Assembly (NCBI GenBank): GCA_016281605.1
Contig: JAEEJA010000073.1
Span: 1 to 52,042, forward strand
Length of the DNA stretch: 52,042 nt
Source: Lachnospiraceae bacterium
Lineage (GTDB): Bacteria > Bacillota > Clostridia > Lachnospirales > Lachnospiraceae
Reading direction: 5' to 3'
In this document: piece by piece, positions 24,698-33,724 of the stretch
How the letters are laid out: the number at the start of each line of letters is the position of its first letter
Position numbering within the stretch: the stretch's first letter is position 1
Notes under the pieces: generated by a model
Told to the model about the DNA's origin: nothing
What the model saw: only the letters and a program-made list of their open reading frames with translations
Database searches by the model: none
Translations under genes and position numbers: made by a program

Positions 24698-26443
24698 TCA
24701 ACTGCCTGACACCCATCTGAATTTATTAATCTTGCCGGGAACGAGTAAACAAACAGCACTGTACTCAGTGTAATTAATAAAGTCCTCACATCTTGTGCCA
24801 ATTTGAATGGGAATTATTTTATTTGTTTCACAATCAAGAAGTCCGGTTACAGCGCGACCGGTGCGAAGTGTCACTTTTTCAGGTCTTACATCGGATTTGA
24901 CATATCTGTATAAAATCATGCTTCCGTCATCATAGGTAAATGTTGAGAAAATCTTACCGGATACAAAATTTCTGTTGGTAAGAATGCTTTTTAAAACATC
25001 CATGACATCGGTAGGAATTTCATATAAGTCAGCAGAATTATCAGGTACTACAAATATGAAAAGCTTCCCATCGCCATAAGAAGTTTTCAGTAAAATTGAT
25101 GTGTGGAAGTCAGAATCACCTGCATTTACAAGAGACCATGAAGCATTGTTTCCGTGTTCTAATTGTGGAAATACGATGCCCTTTTGATGCTCTATATATC
25201 CTGCATAATCATCTGTTACGTGGTACCTTGTGGCTACAATTTTCTTGTCCGAAATCTTGGACTCGGTTATACCGGCTTCATATAATTTTTCACCTGCAGA
25301 CTTTAAAAATCCTGAAGTGATAACAGCTGTTCCACCGTTTCTAACGTATTTTTCCAGCTTTTCAATCACATGCTTATCAGCGAGAGCACTTTCTGTAAGA
25401 AGAATACTCGAAGCATGGGCAGGAAATGCATTCACCGGTTCAATAGGTAATCCAAGCATACCGAGGCGCATTTCCAGGTGGTTCTCTCCTGAAGACACAT
25501 AGGGCAGGTAAACCTGAACTCCACATGGATTTCCTGTATCAGAAAGCATAGTATCTATCTTTTTTAGCTGTATTCTCATAGGACCCACAAATGGGTTATC
25601 GATAAGGTCACTCCACTGATAGTGGGTAAGTTCCTTTTGCTTTGCAAATGCTGTAAGATAAGCTTGCTCGAGGTATCGGTCAACAGACCAACATTGGTAG
25701 GTATCGTACCAACCGCCTCCGTTACGATCCGGCCAAGCATTGGAAAGATACCTGGAAAGCGCATAACTTAGATATTCGGGCAGGTGCTGATCGGTGTAGC
25801 GCGGGCTTCTGGTCTCTATTCCGGTGTAAGTCATGTCAAATATATTTTCCTGCTCTTCAGGCACATAACCCGTAAAATGGTAGGACTCACGCCAATTGGG
25901 ATATTTCACAATCATTTTTACTTTGGGGTTTACCGTTTTGGCAGGACCGACTACAAGATTCTCGGAGACATCCTTTAAAAGCTTCCTTCGGTAAGTAACC
26001 CAATCTAAATCGCCCTTTGCCTCTATGCATCTCCTACATGTACAATTCGTAAAAAAATAATCGTCAAGAATTATTTCATCAAAAAGCCCGGCTGTATACT
26101 CAGAAACTTCTTTTAGTCTTTTTCTGAAAACAGGATCATTATAGCAAAATGTATCGAAAATTCTTTGTTTATTCGGTTCACATCCCGGGATATCGATTAT
26201 GGTGGTGGTTATACCTCCTGAAACCTCTACACCTTTGCTTAGAAAGAAGTCTCTTACCATATTGATCTGTTTTTCATCTACATAAACCTCAGATCTGTGA
26301 GTCTCAAGGTACACCTTATCTACACCTAAAAAATGCTCTAAAAATTCATAATCCGATTGAAGAATTTCGGGAGTAAATCTGTCCACAATCGCAGCAGGAA
26401 TATAGATTACCATCTTGAAATTTTTATACTTTTTTCTTTCCAT
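24698..26443 (-). CDS. Putative glycoside hydrolase-like protein (TIM barrel plus GATase-like domain)
   Basis: A 581-residue protein with no signal peptide that I do not firmly recognise. The first 300 residues have the look of a TIM-barrel glycosidase: KVYLETHRSEVYVD, a DEIILDDYFF strand near residue 125 with two acidic residues, the CxC..C cluster after it, and several Trp/Tyr-rich segments (DRNGGGWYDTYQCW). Residues about 320-480 resemble the class I amidotransferase-like, trimerisation-type domain of family 42 beta-galactosidases (LLTESALADKHVIEKLEKYVRNGG). It starts after AGGAGGTTCTT, 10 bases behind the acyltransferase gene, suggesting surface-glycan metabolism. Reaction unknown. Confidence 0.5.
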   Translation of the reverse strand: MERKKYKNFKMVIYIPAAIVDRFTPEILQSDYEFLEHFLGVDKVYLETHRSEVYVDEKQINMVRDFFLSKGVEVSGGITTTIIDIPGCEPNKQRIFDTFCYNDPVFRKRLKEVSEYTAGLFDEIILDDYFFTNCTCRRCIEAKGDLDWVTYRRKLLKDVSENLVVGPAKTVNPKVKMIVKYPNWRESYHFTGYVPEEQENIFDMTYTGIETRSPRYTDQHLPEYLSYALSRYLSNAWPDRNGGGWYDTYQCWSVDRYLEQAYLTAFAKQKELTHYQWSDLIDNPFVGPMRIQLKKIDTMLSDTGNPCGVQVYLPYVSSGENHLEMRLGMLGLPIEPVNAFPAHASSILLTESALADKHVIEKLEKYVRNGGTAVITSGFLKSAGEKLYEAGITESKISDKKIVATRYHVTDDYAGYIEHQKGIVFPQLEHGNNASWSLVNAGDSDFHTSILLKTSYGDGKLFIFVVPDNSADLYEIPTDVMDVLKSILTNRNFVSGKIFSTFTYDDGSMILYRYVKSDVRPEKVTLRTGRAVTGLLDCETNKIIPIQIGTRCEDFINYTEYSAVCLLVPGKINKFRWVSGS

Positions 26444-26452
26444 AAGAACCTC

Positions 26453-27451
26453 CTATTTTTGAATTCTTTTATCCGTAATACTCTTTATTTTTTCTTCAAG
26501 TTTAGATAAAGGCACGCAAATAAGAATAGAAAAAACAAACGCTAAAACACTCATCCAGATGTAATAATTGTCAGTTAAACCTTCGATATGATAAATAATT
26601 ATAAACGAAATATTTTGATGTATTAAATACAATGAATATGATTTTTTTGATAACCATTTTCCCGGAAAACAATTGACAATTTTCAGTCTGTTTATCACAG
26701 CCAATACAACAAGGAAAAACCCTAAACTATGGCATATTCCTTCTTCTATTCCTCTGACTTTAAATACAGAAATAAAAGAAAAAAACATCAAACATATCCA
26801 TGTTATTTTTTCATTATTATTTTTAGTTTTTAGTATATTTCTGAGAGCCACACCACATAGCACATTGCCCAAATATCCTCCACCAATAAACAGGGCATAA
26901 TTTGGTTTTCCACAGAAAATCAATGCATCACATATTATAAGCCAGATAATATATACATATGCTTTATTTCCTTTTTTTAAAACATATGAAATTAATCCAT
27001 AAACAATAATAATCGAAACAATTGTAGTTAAATACCAATGTGCACCGTCAACGTATGGCCTATCTATAAATCCGTTTATAAACAAAACATTTAACAAATA
27101 ATCAGTAAAAGAAGCTTCGCGACCGGGCAAACCAAACATAAAAACACAAAGCCATGTAATTGTAATGCATATAAAATACATCGGCCACAATCTTAGAAAC
27201 CTTCGACAGTAAAATTGTAATAAGTTTTCTTTCTTTTCTTCAGACTTGCCGTCAGAGGATGAAGACTTCAAGAGAAAACCGGATATAATTAAAAATATAC
27301 AAATTCCAAACTTCCCCATATACATCATCCATTTCGGTTCTAAACCGGGATGATATATTTGCAGATATCTAAAAAAAATGTGAAATACAGTTATTAAAAG
27401 TGCGCCGTATCCTCTTAGATTATCTATCGTAACATTTCTCTTATCAGACAT
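26453..27451 (-). CDS. Acyltransferase 3-family membrane protein
   Basis: An integral membrane acyltransferase of 332 residues with about ten helices. The N-terminal IDNLRGYGALLITVFHIFFRY places the conserved Arg and His24 as in family 3 O-acyltransferases, and a later helix contains the FLIISGFLL motif. These enzymes acetylate or succinylate sugars of the envelope. With the downstream glycosidase-like gene this suggests surface polysaccharide modification; the acceptor is unknown. Confidence 0.88.
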   Translation of the reverse strand: MSDKRNVTIDNLRGYGALLITVFHIFFRYLQIYHPGLEPKWMMYMGKFGICIFLIISGFLLKSSSSDGKSEEKKENLLQFYCRRFLRLWPMYFICITITWLCVFMFGLPGREASFTDYLLNVLFINGFIDRPYVDGAHWYLTTIVSIIIVYGLISYVLKKGNKAYVYIIWLIICDALIFCGKPNYALFIGGGYLGNVLCGVALRNILKTKNNNEKITWICLMFFSFISVFKVRGIEEGICHSLGFFLVVLAVINRLKIVNCFPGKWLSKKSYSLYLIHQNISFIIIYHIEGLTDNYYIWMSVLAFVFSILICVPLSKLEEKIKSITDKRIQK

Positions 27452-27637
27452 TTTTTATCCATTCTTTATTTATTGGTCGAAGATTTGTAAAAATTGTTAC
27501 CAACGGTTTATCTTGGCATATGATATCATATATTCGGTTCTTTTTCAACTATTATGAGATTTGAGTAAAGCTCATGTATTTGGAAATCATAATAACCTCA
27601 TGTATTATTAGATTTGAATTTCCACAGGTTCTTACAT

Positions 27638-28183
27638 TCACAAGGACCTTTGTTTTTTTATGAGATTTACGTTAACAATCTTTGCCAAAATCACACCAAT
27701 CAGAGCACCGATAGTATTTGTTATTATGTCATCAGCCTGACAGAATCCCCTTCCGGTTTTATGTTGGAAAAATTCTATCAAAACACTCACAAAACAGCAG
27801 ATAATGACAGCTACCAGCGGTGGCATATTTTTTAATGAAACACAAATCAAAAATCCAAGTGGAATAAATAACAAAATATTCTCAATGTTATAAGCATCTC
27901 CCTGACTGTCTATCCCCCATGATGAGCCTGGAACTAAATCTACATCAAACCTGCTACCGGGCAGTCTGGAAAAAAAGACTACATAAGCGACAAAAACGAT
28001 ATATCCAAATAAAAGTGCCATAAATAAATCTTCTACATAAAAATACTTTTTTTCTGATTTACTGTTTTTTGCTAATATTATTCTTCTAACTATCAGGACT
28101 ATCCAAATAAGCGCAAATGTACCAATAGTTTGAGGTAAATATACAAATGTTTCACTTATATCTGTGGTTAATATTGAAATCAT
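27638..28183 (-). CDS. VanZ-family membrane protein
   Basis: A 181-residue membrane protein with four or five helices. The conserved VanZ pattern is present: DVDLVPGSSW, ENILLFIPLGF, and FFQHKTGRGFCQADDIITNTIGALIG. VanZ-like proteins are linked to resistance to lipoglycopeptides (teicoplanin) in enterococci, but most members have no proven role. A perfect palindrome lies just upstream at 28198-28214. No vanHAX genes are nearby, so resistance should not be assumed. Confidence 0.88.
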   Translation of the reverse strand: MISILTTDISETFVYLPQTIGTFALIWIVLIVRRIILAKNSKSEKKYFYVEDLFMALLFGYIVFVAYVVFFSRLPGSRFDVDLVPGSSWGIDSQGDAYNIENILLFIPLGFLICVSLKNMPPLVAVIICCFVSVLIEFFQHKTGRGFCQADDIITNTIGALIGVILAKIVNVNLIKKQRSL

Positions 28184-28197
28184 ATTATCCTCACATC

Positions 28198-28214
28198 AGT
28201 GTGATTGTCACACT
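28198..28214. promoter_or_regulatory. Operator-like palindrome upstream of the VanZ gene
   Basis: AGTGTGA-TTG-TCACACT is a perfect 7-3-7 inverted repeat, 15 bases before the VanZ start codon. Its position over the leader suggests repression. The half-sites recall the TGTGAC/GTCACA repeat at 12490 but the spacing differs. Confidence 0.5.
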
Positions 28215-28529
28215 ATTTCTTTAGTTTTTTAAATTTTTCTAATCTTAACATCTAAAAATTCTATTGTCAACCAAACCTGGTCCGCTTGCGCCAGGGTTCT
28301 CTCCCTGTCGTGATTCTCTCAGAACCATCTATTTGGAGATTTTCTTCAGCTTTGGTGGCTTCTCTTCCATGTTTCCCTTACTACGTATATTCGTTTCAAA
28401 AGTACGTTTCAAATTATTATAATATCTACGTTCCTTTCATACAATAGTATCGTTAATAATATCGTTAATTATTTGTATTAAAGCTTTACCAATCTCGAAG
28501 CAAGCACACTCATATGAAAGGAAGGAAAA
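28215..28529. other. Intergenic region with a diverged hairpin-repeat copy
   Basis: About 300 bases between the divergent VanZ and XRE genes. At 28274-28345 lies a diverged copy of the 3427-3683 repeat: AACCTGG/CCAGGGTT arms, then GGTTCTCTCCC, GTGATT, TCAGAACCATC and GGAGATTTTC in the same order. The rest is AT-rich and probably carries the XRE promoter. No further gene was seen. Confidence 0.6.
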
Positions 28530-28862
28530 ATGTTAGAAATATTAAAACGCATAGATCACTATAAGAATCTTAAGGGATGGACGGAATACAAGCTAGCTGC
28601 TCAATCGGGGATAACTCAATCTACCATTAACTCCTGGTATCGAAACAATACCTGTCCGTCAGTCCCTTCTATAGAAAAAATCTGTAATGGGCTAGGAATA
28701 ACCATGGGACAGTTTTTTTCCTATCCAAATACTATTGGTACAGACCTTACACCTCTGCAAACAGAGCTTATGGATATCTCTATAACCTTGAGCGAACCCC
28801 AATTAAAAACTCTGATATCCTTCATAAAAACAATTAATCAAGAGAATAATGAAAACCTCTAA
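28530..28862 (+). CDS. XRE-family transcriptional regulator
   Basis: A 110-residue DNA-binding protein. Residues about 6-63 form a Cro/CI helix-turn-helix (YKLAAQSGITQSTINSWYRN), followed by a helical tail. The ribosome site GAAAGGAAGG precedes the ATG. Its stop codon abuts that of the convergent FGGY kinase gene, with no terminator between. The target is unknown; the hairpin repeat and VanZ palindrome in its divergent upstream region are candidates. Confidence 0.85.
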   Translation: MLEILKRIDHYKNLKGWTEYKLAAQSGITQSTINSWYRNNTCPSVPSIEKICNGLGITMGQFFSYPNTIGTDLTPLQTELMDISITLSEPQLKTLISFIKTINQENNENL

Positions 28863-30452
28863 TCACTCATTTAATTTTCTAAAAGCCGATACATTATTCT
28901 TGTAAAGCTTTTTAAATATCTTATAATTTCGTTCATATATTTGTGAATTATCCGTGTTTGGTTTGTAAACATGATTTGCCTTTACGTATTTGTTTGCGAG
29001 TTCGAGAACATCTACATTCATGATACCGGCAGCTACGACAAGAGCTGTTCCTATGGCACCGACTTCCTGAGTATTATCTACTGTCTCTATAGTATGCCCT
29101 GTGATGTCTGCCAGCATCTGACAGGTAACTGATGAAAGTGCTCCTCCACCGACAAACCGAATGGTGTCGGATGTTTTCACCTTCCTCTTCTCACACTCCA
29201 GATTCCAACGTAAATGATAACAAATTCCTTCCAGCACGGCTCTGATCATGTCTCTCTTGTCATTTTCTACTCTAAGATTGAAAAACATTCCACCTGCTTT
29301 CGAGTCTTCAAACGGGCAACGATTCCCATGAAGCCACGGTGTAAATATAACTCCGTTTGCTCCGGGAGGCACATGGCTAACTTGTTCTGACAAGTATTCA
29401 TACAAATTCTTATGCTTATTTTCTACATCTGCTACTTTAGTATGATCTAAGTAAACATTAACCTCATCCTCTGCCAAACGTTTCACAGCCCACTCAAAGC
29501 ACTTTCCTGCGGTCTCAAGTTCTGCATAATAGTTAAAACAACCCTTTTTTGCAGACATAACACCCGTTATCATCGCATTTATATCTACTGTCTGATAGTC
29601 AAGATATGTTGATACCCACCCTGATGTACCAATATATATATGGGTATCACCCGGCTTTACGCACCCTGCGCCTATGTTGACAAATGTAGCGTCACCACCT
29701 CCGCCGAATACCGAAATTCCTTCCACAAGTCCGAGCTCTTTGGCCGCTTTTTTAGTCAGTCCACCAATCCTGTCGGTACATTCTACAATTTCAGGCATGT
29801 GCTCAGGTTTTACCTTGTACATCTTCAAAAGGCCCTTGTTCCAGCCTTCTTTTCCCTTGCGGGTGTCATATAAAAATGTTCCAAAGGCAGAATCAGGGGT
29901 TCTGACGATTCTTCCGGTACAGCGCGATACTAAGTAATCACAGACATCCAACCATTTATATATTTTATTAAAAATTTCAGGCTCATGTTTCTCAACCCAC
30001 TTGTACTTCCAAACGGGATCCTTAGCGCTGACTGATCCGGCATAATTCACTATTATATTTCTGAAAAGCTTGTACAAACTGCAGCCTGAAACCTTAATAA
30101 GTCCCGAGCCCATACATTCTTTATATTCTTTTACACCCTTTTGATCGAGATAATTCATCGGTCTCCTCAGAGCCTGACCGTCCCTATCCACAAAAACAGC
30201 CCCCTGCATCTGAGTACAGAAGGCGATTCCTTCAATCTGATCAGGTGTTAGCGCTGACTCTTCAAGCGAAGCATGAGTAGTTTGGCATATGGCATCCCAC
30301 CATTCTTCCGTATCTTGTTCAGCACCACCATCATCAGAAAAAAAAGTATTATAACCAGCTGTAGAGCACGCCACAAGCTGTATATCCGATTCTATATTAA
30401 ATAAGCAGGTTTTTACGCTACTGGTCCCAAAATCGTATATGATAATATACAC
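28863..30452 (-). CDS. FGGY-family carbohydrate kinase (xylulokinase-like)
   Basis: A 529-residue sugar kinase with the two-domain actin-like fold. The N-terminal phosphate motif YDFGTSSVKTCLFN and the C-terminal IETVDNTQEVGAIGTALVVAAG are the hallmark FGGY regions. The residues EGIAFCTQMQGAVFVD and PMNYLDQKG fit xylulokinase best, giving D-xylulose 5-phosphate. Other pentulose or hexulose substrates remain possible, and no xylose isomerase gene is adjacent. Translation starts at a GTG preceded by AAGGAGG. It lies 3 bases after the HAD phosphatase gene, so the two form an operon. Confidence 0.85.
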   Translation of the reverse strand: MYIIIYDFGTSSVKTCLFNIESDIQLVACSTAGYNTFFSDDGGAEQDTEEWWDAICQTTHASLEESALTPDQIEGIAFCTQMQGAVFVDRDGQALRRPMNYLDQKGVKEYKECMGSGLIKVSGCSLYKLFRNIIVNYAGSVSAKDPVWKYKWVEKHEPEIFNKIYKWLDVCDYLVSRCTGRIVRTPDSAFGTFLYDTRKGKEGWNKGLLKMYKVKPEHMPEIVECTDRIGGLTKKAAKELGLVEGISVFGGGGDATFVNIGAGCVKPGDTHIYIGTSGWVSTYLDYQTVDINAMITGVMSAKKGCFNYYAELETAGKCFEWAVKRLAEDEVNVYLDHTKVADVENKHKNLYEYLSEQVSHVPPGANGVIFTPWLHGNRCPFEDSKAGGMFFNLRVENDKRDMIRAVLEGICYHLRWNLECEKRKVKTSDTIRFVGGGALSSVTCQMLADITGHTIETVDNTQEVGAIGTALVVAAGIMNVDVLELANKYVKANHVYKPNTDNSQIYERNYKIFKKLYKNNVSAFRKLNE

Positions 30453-30455
30453 CTG

Positions 30456-31091
30456 CTAATCCTCCTTCAAATGCACTTTCCATCCGGTATCGATTTTTTC
30501 TTTAACCTTTTTCTTGGTTTTTTCATCAAGCTCCGGCCAATCATTTACAGTACTTGCATTTTGGGTTACCAAATGAGCTTTCTCCGCACACAGTGCCAGA
30601 GGCGTATCAGCCAAAGAATCCGAATAAAAATTATCAATCATCGGAAAGCCCTGATCCTTTATATACCTGGCCTTTTCCCTTGCATACATCAGGTTGTTAA
30701 GAAAAAAACCATGTTTACGATCAAATTCCGTAGCTATGAAGTTCACGCCAAGCCTTCTTGCTATAGGTCCAATGATACAATCCGGTGAAGCGCTGATAAT
30801 AAGGTCATCAGGTTTTTTCTGTGCCAGATACCATGCAGATATCTTCTTCTCATTTTTATCCCAATAAAGCTCTATCTGCTCTTCGAAATCGTCAACCTCC
30901 TTCAAATAGCCAAAGAACTTGCGTTGTACCTTATACTCCGGCATCTTACCTATTTTGCGCAGAAAAATGTTCTTCATCGTTTTTGGAAAAAAAGTAAAAA
31001 ACAACTTGGGCTGTCTTTTCATGCACCAAAAACAAAAGCCTATGGAGCAATCCCCCGGGAAGATCGTTCCATCAAAATCATATACATTCAT
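30456..31091 (-). CDS. HAD-superfamily phosphatase (HAD-IB type)
   Basis: A 211-residue hydrolase. Motif I YDFDGTIFPGD starts at residue 4 (nucleophile Asp5 or 6), the motif II region has ISASPD, and a late SDSLADTPLALCAEKAHLV closes the active site. The pattern matches the HAD-IB branch, which includes phosphoserine phosphatase and glycerol or lipid phosphatases. Two hydrophobic stretches in the cap are notable, suggesting a membrane-near substrate. Its coupling to the sugar kinase suggests a sugar phosphate or a phospholipid head group, but this is inferred. Confidence 0.8.
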   Translation of the reverse strand: MNVYDFDGTIFPGDCSIGFCFWCMKRQPKLFFTFFPKTMKNIFLRKIGKMPEYKVQRKFFGYLKEVDDFEEQIELYWDKNEKKISAWYLAQKKPDDLIISASPDCIIGPIARRLGVNFIATEFDRKHGFFLNNLMYAREKARYIKDQGFPMIDNFYSDSLADTPLALCAEKAHLVTQNASTVNDWPELDEKTKKKVKEKIDTGWKVHLKED

Positions 31092-31161
31092 AAACGTCCT
31101 CCTTTTATCTTATTCCTGATTATAATTTGTTATAGCATTCTTAGTAAATGTGCCTTAATCC

Positions 31162-32694
31162 TTAAGAACATCCCCTGTACTCAAGACATACCATGGTCAA
31201 ATCGTCAAACTGCACAGCATTACCTACAAATTCATCTACAGAAGCACGAACAGTTGCCAGAATCTCCTTCGGAGTTACTTCCGGTTTGATGTTAAGTGCT
31301 TCGATCATTCTATCGTTGCCAAAAAGTTCATCATTTGCATTGGTTGCCTCCGGAACTCCGTCGGTATATACAAAAAGCTTATCATCCTTAAAAAGCTGTA
31401 TCTCATAATCTATATACTGCCTGTTTTTCATGGCTCCCAAAGCAATCTTACGTTTGTCCTTGTACAGTTCAAATCTTCCATCATGATAGATAGCCGGATA
31501 CTCATGTCCCGCACTTGCGCAGTTCATCTTTCCTGTTGATAACTGCAGGATTCCTATCCATGTTGTTACGAACATCTTCATCTTATTTTGAGCACAAATC
31601 GCGTTATTTGCCCTTGTTAATACCTCTGCAGCACTTATACCAAGCATCGCAAAGTTCTGTACTATGGTCTTGGATATCATCATGAAAAGTGCCGCCGGTA
31701 CACCTTTTCCGCTCACATCTGCGATAACAATACCGAGATGATCGTCATCTATCATGAAAAAATCGTAAAAGTCGCCACCGACCTCCTTTGCAGGATCCAT
31801 ACTGGCGTAAAGATCGAACTCCTCTCTCTGTGGAAACGCAGGAAAGATAGAAGGAAGCATGCTCGCCTGAATTTGCGTCGCCATATTTAGCTCACTCTCT
31901 GTCGCTGCCAATTTGCTACTCTTAGCGCTAAATATGATAGAGTACATAATAATCAGAGACACCAATATCATACCATACTGAGACCCATTACCAAATTCAC
32001 CACCAACTGTCACATAGTTGAGCAATGGTAAACAAATAAATGCCATTCCGGCTACCTTCTGACTTACGGGATTTTCACTGCGAATAATCAGAATAGCAGT
32101 AATCACCGATGTTATGATAAGGTATATATCCTCTAATGTCGAAAGGGATGTCGCCTTGTAAATTCCTGCATTGTCTATTTGAAATGTTACGGGATAAAAT
32201 ATATTGGACAAGATAACCAGATTTTCCAATATAAGTAAAATTGGAATCAACTTTTCTGCAATATTAAAAAGCTTTCCTTCAAATCCCAGTGTCCTTTCCA
32301 TGTACCGATAGAAGTGATATATCATTCCAAGATCAAGCAGCTTACTGATCATGACTAATATAAGATTAAAAGTCCTCAGCTCCGGCACTCCTGATGTATA
32401 CCAAAACAGGAAATTAACAGCAAGTCCGGCACTTACGCAAACATTCAACATTCTGAATGATTTTGCCCAATCTCCTTCCTGTTTCATGCAACCAAAGTAC
32501 AATGCTGCAGCAATCATCGCACACATAACGTCCACTCCGCAATCAAAGAGTACGTTAATCATCCTTTCATAAGCCTGTTTATCATAGTAAACCACAAAAA
32601 CCATTATGTACGTAATCAACGCAGCAGCTACAACAAATATTCTTCCGAATACTGTCCTGTTTTTTTTAATCTTTTTAAACTTATTCATCAGCAT
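31162..32694 (-). CDS. SpoIIE-family PP2C serine phosphatase, membrane-bound
   Basis: A 510-residue protein with about eight N-terminal helices (to residue 260) and a SpoIIE-type PP2C phosphatase from about 270. Metal-binding acidic residues are seen in GGDFYDFFMIDDDH and VIADVSGKGVPAALFM. In partner-switching pathways such phosphatases dephosphorylate the STAS protein to release a sigma factor. The membrane part presumably senses a signal. It lies 75 bases after the anti-sigma gene and shares its operon. No SpoIIE-specific sporulation genes are nearby, so a role in stress or signalling is more likely. Confidence 0.9.
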   Translation of the reverse strand: MLMNKFKKIKKNRTVFGRIFVVAAALITYIMVFVVYYDKQAYERMINVLFDCGVDVMCAMIAAALYFGCMKQEGDWAKSFRMLNVCVSAGLAVNFLFWYTSGVPELRTFNLILVMISKLLDLGMIYHFYRYMERTLGFEGKLFNIAEKLIPILLILENLVILSNIFYPVTFQIDNAGIYKATSLSTLEDIYLIITSVITAILIIRSENPVSQKVAGMAFICLPLLNYVTVGGEFGNGSQYGMILVSLIIMYSIIFSAKSSKLAATESELNMATQIQASMLPSIFPAFPQREEFDLYASMDPAKEVGGDFYDFFMIDDDHLGIVIADVSGKGVPAALFMMISKTIVQNFAMLGISAAEVLTRANNAICAQNKMKMFVTTWIGILQLSTGKMNCASAGHEYPAIYHDGRFELYKDKRKIALGAMKNRQYIDYEIQLFKDDKLFVYTDGVPEATNANDELFGNDRMIEALNIKPEVTPKEILATVRASVDEFVGNAVQFDDLTMVCLEYRGCS

Positions 32695-32769
32695 ATTTCC
32701 TCTTCCTGTACAAAATCTCTTGCTTTAAGAAAACGCTAAGTCAAAATTCGCTCATGATTAGCACGCCCT

Positions 32770-33180
32770 CTAGTGAATCAGTTTTTTAATGGTCAGTATG
32801 TTCTTGCCGTCCTTATACTCATAGCTGATATTATCCATACTCTTTTTAACCATATAAATACCTAAACCACCTTTTTTGCGTTCTCTGACAGGTATCTTTC
32901 TGTCCGGATCCGGCTTTGCAAGCGGATCGTAGGGTGTGCCGCCATCGATAAAGCTTATTATGATGCTTATCGGATTATCTGTCACTTCCATACGAATAGT
33001 TGCGACTCCGCCCTCTGAATCATAAGCATAACTTGAGATATTGACAAAAATCTCCTCCACAGCAACATCGATTGCCGTCTGAATTCTCATAGAACACCCA
33101 AGCTGCTCGAGCTCTGCATCTACAAAACTAAGCACATCGGATAGTTTTTCCCTGTTTGCCGTTATATCAAGTTCTTTCAT
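32770..33180 (-). CDS. Anti-sigma regulatory kinase (RsbW/SpoIIAB-like)
   Basis: A 136-residue GHKL ATPase. The N box is VDVAVEEIFVNISSYAY, followed by ISFIDGGTPYDPL and GGLGIYMVKKSMD. This family binds and phosphorylates its antagonist STAS protein and sequesters a sigma factor. It lies 11 bases after the STAS gene. No sigma factor gene accompanies it in this window, so its target may be elsewhere or not a sigma factor. Confidence 0.92.
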   Translation of the reverse strand: MKELDITANREKLSDVLSFVDAELEQLGCSMRIQTAIDVAVEEIFVNISSYAYDSEGGVATIRMEVTDNPISIIISFIDGGTPYDPLAKPDPDRKIPVRERKKGGLGIYMVKKSMDNISYEYKDGKNILTIKKLIH

Positions 33181-33191
33181 ATGATGCTCCT

Positions 33192-33497
33192 TTACTCAAT
33201 TACAAGGTCATCTATGAATCCGGTAATTTCAAAAACGTCCATAACCTCCTGTTTAACATTGCGAACTACCATAGAGCCCTGCTCTTCCATAATCTGTAGC
33301 GCTGTCAGAAGGACACGAAGTCCTGCACTGGATATGTAAGCAAGTTCCGTAAAATCTAATATAAGCTTCTCGATACCGTCGAGAGAATTCTCAACTATCT
33401 CCTGTAATTGTGGAGATGTGTTGGTGTCAAGACGTCCCTGAAGTGTTATCGTCATTTCTGCTCCTGCTTTACTGCTATTGATATTTAATGCTCCCAT
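33192..33497 (-). CDS. STAS-domain anti-anti-sigma factor (SpoIIAA/RsbV-like)
   Basis: A 101-residue STAS protein. The segment LILDFTELAYISSAGLRVLLTALQ contains the phosphorylatable Ser in YISSAG. It should be phosphorylated by the adjacent kinase and dephosphorylated by the SpoIIE-like phosphatase. AAAGGAGG lies about 8 bases before the ATG. First gene of the three-gene set; a promoter is expected in 33500-33600. Confidence 0.93.
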   Translation of the reverse strand: MGALNINSSKAGAEMTITLQGRLDTNTSPQLQEIVENSLDGIEKLILDFTELAYISSAGLRVLLTALQIMEEQGSMVVRNVKQEVMDVFEITGFIDDLVIE

Positions 33498-33604
33498 TTT
33501 ATAAATCCTCCTTTATAATAAATAAGCCGTATAAATACGGAGTTTTTTTTTATTTTATTATGGCACTGAGCCTAACGTTTTCATATAAATAAATTATAAT
33601 CTTA

Positions 33605-33637
33605 ACAAAAAAGGATGTCAATGATTTTTAGACATCC
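33605..33637 (-). terminator. Terminator after the cytidylyltransferase gene
   Basis: On the minus strand GGATGTC pairs with GACATCC around an 11-base loop and is followed by TTTTTT. It lies about 90 bases after the cytidylyltransferase stop and before the STAS promoter. Confidence 0.8.
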
Positions 33638-33724
33638 CCCTTGGTTTCTTATTTATTGGTGGCTGACAGTGATGTTTAGATGTTTCTGCCGGCGGATAAA
33701 CTACCTGGATTTATGATAACCACA

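Noticed and set aside
27638-28183. Glycopeptide resistance cassette
   Set aside because: Only a VanZ-like gene is present; no vanHAX or related regulators are nearby.
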